Positions 5,602-7,290 of a stretch of 7,290 nucleotides of DNA are shown here, one piece after another (the stretch's first letter is position 1; each line of letters opens with the position of its first letter). The position numbers were made by a program, and so were the translations under genes. The notes under the pieces are model-generated. The model did not search any database. It was not told the origin of the DNA and saw nothing but the letters and a program-made list of their open reading frames with translations. Source of the DNA: Candidatus Nanohaloarchaea archaeon (lineage in GTDB: Archaea; Nanohalarchaeota; Nanosalinia; Nanosalinales; JAHENU01); the NCBI GenBank assembly GCA_018609855.1, contig JAHENU010000086.1, positions 1-7,290 on the forward strand, read 5' to 3'.

Positions 5602-7044
5602 ATGCAGAGCGCTACTCAGCAAAAGTTAGTGGAAACGTTAATTGATGAAGGTTGTTTAGTCGATAGAAACGTCATTAAGGAATTACAGCACAGTGATGTA
5701 AAAACAATTCAACAATTGTCAGTTAAACCGATGGTAGTTGACACGGAATTTCTTTCACAGCTGCGACAGCAATCACATAACCATGATACTGCAGAACAAA
5801 AACAGCAACCGGTGAGAGTACGGGAAACAGATCATTCCGTAGCGACCTCAGTAGAAATACAAGAATACCGTAGCAAAGAAGAGAAAAAAAGTGCAGATGA
5901 CTTTGCCCAGTACTTTCAAGACCGGTACGAACGAATGAAACACATTTTACGCCAAAGACAAGATTTGAAAGAAGCTGTATCACTAACACATATGCCAGAC
6001 AATCAGAAGGAAGACGTAGCTATCATCGCCATGGTATCAGAAAAGACCAAAACGCGTAGTGGCAAATATATGCTACAAATGGAAGATCCGACAGGGATGA
6101 CAAAAGCCTTGGTAGATGAAGAAAACGGAGAAAAAATTGCATTGGATGAAGTCATTGGGATTGTTGGCCAAACAGGCAACGACATAGTATTTGCGAACGA
6201 AATATTATGGCCGGACATTCCGTTTCAAGGCGAAAAAGCAACTACAACTGACGATGTGTATGCTGCGTTTTTTGCAGACACGCATTTTGGTAGCATATAC
6301 CAACTTACAAAAAAAGTACGAAAGTGTGTTGAGTGGTTACAATCGAATGATCCCATCGCCCAACGTATTGGCTACTTATTTGTGTCTGGTGATGTTGTTG
6401 ACGGGGTTGGGAAATATCCTGGCCAGGAACAGACACTCTCTTTAACTGATATCTACCAACAATACAGTGCCTTTGAAGAATTTATCAATGCTGTTCCGGA
6501 GAACATACAAATTATCGTTGCGCCAGGTGATCACGATGCTGTACGTATGGGCGAGCCTCAACCACCAATCCCGAAAGAATTTGTACCAGACACTCACAAC
6601 CTAACCAATGTACACTATACGTCAAATCCAGCGCAGGTGAAAATCCACGTACATGACAATCCAGTAAGAGTGTTACAATATCATGGCTATTCATACCACA
6701 GACACATAGATCCTATTCCATCACTACGGAAGAAGGCACAAGAAAAACACACGGAAGCGATGAAAGATTTACTTGTGCGGCGGCACTTAGCTCCGACCTA
6801 TGGTACAATACAAATGTATCCAGAACAGCAAGATCATTTATTAATCGAACAAATTCCCGATATCTTTGCGATGGGCCACCTTCACGCAGCTGATTATGGT
6901 GTGTACAAAGGTATTAGTATGGTGTGTTCTAGTACATTCCAGGGAGAAACACCGTTCATAGAACGAATGGGAAATGTAATTGATCCAGGGAAATTAGTTC
7001 TCCTCAATCTTCGTACTCGTACCCCCGCCACCAAGTTACTATAA
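5602..7044 (+). CDS. polB: DNA polymerase D small subunit (DP1), calcineurin-like phosphoesterase
   Basis: DP1 is the 3'-5' exonuclease subunit of the archaeal replicative polymerase PolD; its partner DP2 is not in the window. The 480-aa product has a helical N-terminal domain (about 1-55), a polar linker rich in Gln/Lys/Glu (about 56-130), an OB-fold (about 137-205) and a C-terminal phosphoesterase. The metal-site motifs are DTHFG (226-230), GDVVDG (263-268), PGDHDAVR (308-315), HGYSYH (361-366, H361) and GHLHAAD (425-431). All five are present, so the nuclease looks active, unlike eukaryotic B-subunits, which lost these residues. The third motif has Asp where the general superfamily form has Asn (GNHD). 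It is shorter than the roughly 600-aa Pyrococcus proteins, mainly in the linker. It starts 7 nt after orc1 with no clear SD, hence coupled to it. No CDS that could be DP2 follows within 246 nt. Confidence 0.94.
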   Translation: MQSATQQKLVETLIDEGCLVDRNVIKELQHSDVKTIQQLSVKPMVVDTEFLSQLRQQSHNHDTAEQKQQPVRVRETDHSVATSVEIQEYRSKEEKKSADDFAQYFQDRYERMKHILRQRQDLKEAVSLTHMPDNQKEDVAIIAMVSEKTKTRSGKYMLQMEDPTGMTKALVDEENGEKIALDEVIGIVGQTGNDIVFANEILWPDIPFQGEKATTTDDVYAAFFADTHFGSIYQLTKKVRKCVEWLQSNDPIAQRIGYLFVSGDVVDGVGKYPGQEQTLSLTDIYQQYSAFEEFINAVPENIQIIVAPGDHDAVRMGEPQPPIPKEFVPDTHNLTNVHYTSNPAQVKIHVHDNPVRVLQYHGYSYHRHIDPIPSLRKKAQEKHTEAMKDLLVRRHLAPTYGTIQMYPEQQDHLLIEQIPDIFAMGHLHAADYGVYKGISMVCSSTFQGETPFIERMGNVIDPGKLVLLNLRTRTPATKLL

Positions 7045-7047
7045 TAT

Positions 7048-7059
7048 CCAAACATTCGG
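7048..7059 (+). repeat. TTCGGA palindromic motif, copy 4
   Basis: CCAAACATTCGG begins 3 nt after the dp1 stop, echoing copy 1, which begins 1 nt after the secD stop. It is followed by ACTTACTC; no T-run follows. Confidence 0.6.
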
Positions 7060-7105
7060 ACTTACTCAAACCACAGGTTCACATATCATTTCACATAGAG
7101 TAACA

Positions 7106-7117
7106 CCGAACATTCGG
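7106..7117 (+). repeat. TTCGGA palindromic motif, copy 5
   Basis: CCGAACATTCGG, a 12-mer with perfect 5-bp arms around CA. It starts 58 bp after the start of copy 4, in the same orientation, and differs from it at one base. Followed by ACATAACC. Confidence 0.6.
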
Positions 7118-7132
7118 ACATAACCACGGCTG

Positions 7133-7151
7133 CACACCCCATTATACCATG
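7133..7151 (-). repeat. GGGGTGTG element D1
   Basis: On the minus strand CATGGTATAATGGGGTGTG, identical to D3 at 16 of 19 positions and in the opposite orientation. Confidence 0.5.
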
Positions 7152-7181
7152 AAAAGCCACGATGAAATAGTACTGAATGTA

Positions 7182-7200
7182 CACACCCCTCTTTTTCAGG
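7182..7200 (-). repeat. GGGGTGTG element D2
   Basis: On the minus strand CCTGAAAAAGAGGGGTGTG, identical to D3 at 15 of 19 positions. D2 and D3 form an inverted pair with G-strings pointing outward around a short AT-rich spacer, the same geometry as repeats A and B. Confidence 0.5.
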
Positions 7201-7232
7201 TAACGTTACTATGTTAAAGTGAGGATATGTTG

Positions 7233-7255
7233 TCCACATGAAACAATGGGGTGTG
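7233..7255 (+). repeat. GGGGTGTG element D3, ORB-like
   Basis: Begins TCCACATGAAACAATGGGGT and ends GTG. TCCA + 3 nt + GAAAC + short A-rich run + GGGG fits the archaeal ORB layout at least as well as repeats A and B, although the two sets differ in sequence (GGAG versus GGGGTGTG). A small open frame beginning at 7238 overlaps it, so a coding explanation remains possible. Confidence 0.48.
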
Positions 7256-7290
7256 TTCTTCCACGATACAGAAACTATGTCATGTGAATG
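7238..7290 (+). CDS. possible start of an unidentified gene (truncated)
   Basis: An ATG at 7238 opens a frame that stays open to the window end, 17 codons (MKQWGVFFHDTETMSCE). GTGAGG at 7218-7223 could be a Shine-Dalgarno but is 14 nt away, farther than usual. The piece is too short to recognise, and an open frame of 17 codons is expected by chance. It is recorded because it competes with the reading of element D3 as an initiator-binding site. Confidence 0.15.
   Translation, partial: MKQWGVFFHDTETMSCE

Larger units (their letters stand above)
7045..7290. other. gene-poor region downstream of dp1, with clustered repeats
   Basis: No credible gene is complete in these 246 bases on either strand. 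They hold two TTCGGA palindromes, a direct repeat of TTCACATA (7079-7086 and 7090-7097), three GGGGTGTG elements and the 10-bp palindrome GTAACGTTAC (7200-7209). The palindrome lies between the inverted second and third elements. A second initiator-binding site is a reasonable reading; promoter operators for a gene to the right are the main alternative. Confidence 0.5.

Noticed and set aside
7079..7097. TTCACATA direct repeat
   Set aside because: Two 8-bp copies 11 bp apart in AT-rich DNA are too short to call as a functional element on their own; noted within the region entry.
1..7290. tRNA, rRNA, insertion sequence or phage genes
   Set aside because: No tRNA cloverleaf signatures, transposase motifs, terminal repeats or target duplications were seen on either strand.

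Overview
The window reads as a piece of archaeal chromosome. Three things support this: an Orc1/Cdc6 initiator followed directly by the small subunit of the archaea-specific DNA polymerase D, an archaeal nascent polypeptide-associated complex (NAC) protein, and SecF placed before SecD with archaeal motif variants. PolD excludes the classic Thermoproteota (Crenarchaeota) and points to a euryarchaeal or DPANN-type lineage. Tight packing and rather short proteins (288-aa SecF, 480-aa DP1) would suit a small-genome lineage, but I cannot name the organism from sequence alone.

Layout. Positions 1-3793 (+ strand) form an envelope/export block: the C-terminal end of a probable AglB/STT3 oligosaccharyltransferase, a eukaryote-like GlcNAc-1-phosphate transferase of the GPT/DPAGT1 type, secF and secD. 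Together they cover lipid-linked sugar synthesis, N-glycan transfer and Sec-dependent export. A short convergent NAC gene (3811-4140, - strand) ends 17 nt from secD and adds a ribosome-associated factor for nascent chains. Positions 4386-7044 (+ strand) hold orc1/cdc6 and dp1 (polB), 7 nt apart, a replication operon.

The most interesting content is non-coding. The divergent NAC/orc1 intergenic region holds a 21-bp near-perfect inverted repeat (19/21) whose layout resembles archaeal origin recognition boxes (ORBs), a third half-copy, a T-free CAA tract and a TATA-like element. I read it as the candidate replication origin. A second gene-poor region downstream of dp1 (7045-7290) carries three copies of a different element ending in GGGGTGTG, two inverted relative to the third, and the third fits an ORB pattern as well. 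A separate palindromic 12-mer, close to CCRAAYRTTCGG, occurs five times: once between secD and NAC, once beside the candidate origin, twice after dp1 and once inside the start of orc1. By eye, every TTCGGA in the window on either strand lies in one of these five copies.

Several starts (GPT, secF, NAC, orc1) have an AT-rich TATA-like element about 22-27 nt upstream of the ATG, the spacing expected for leaderless or nearly leaderless archaeal transcripts. All identifications come from reading motifs by eye; no database search was possible.
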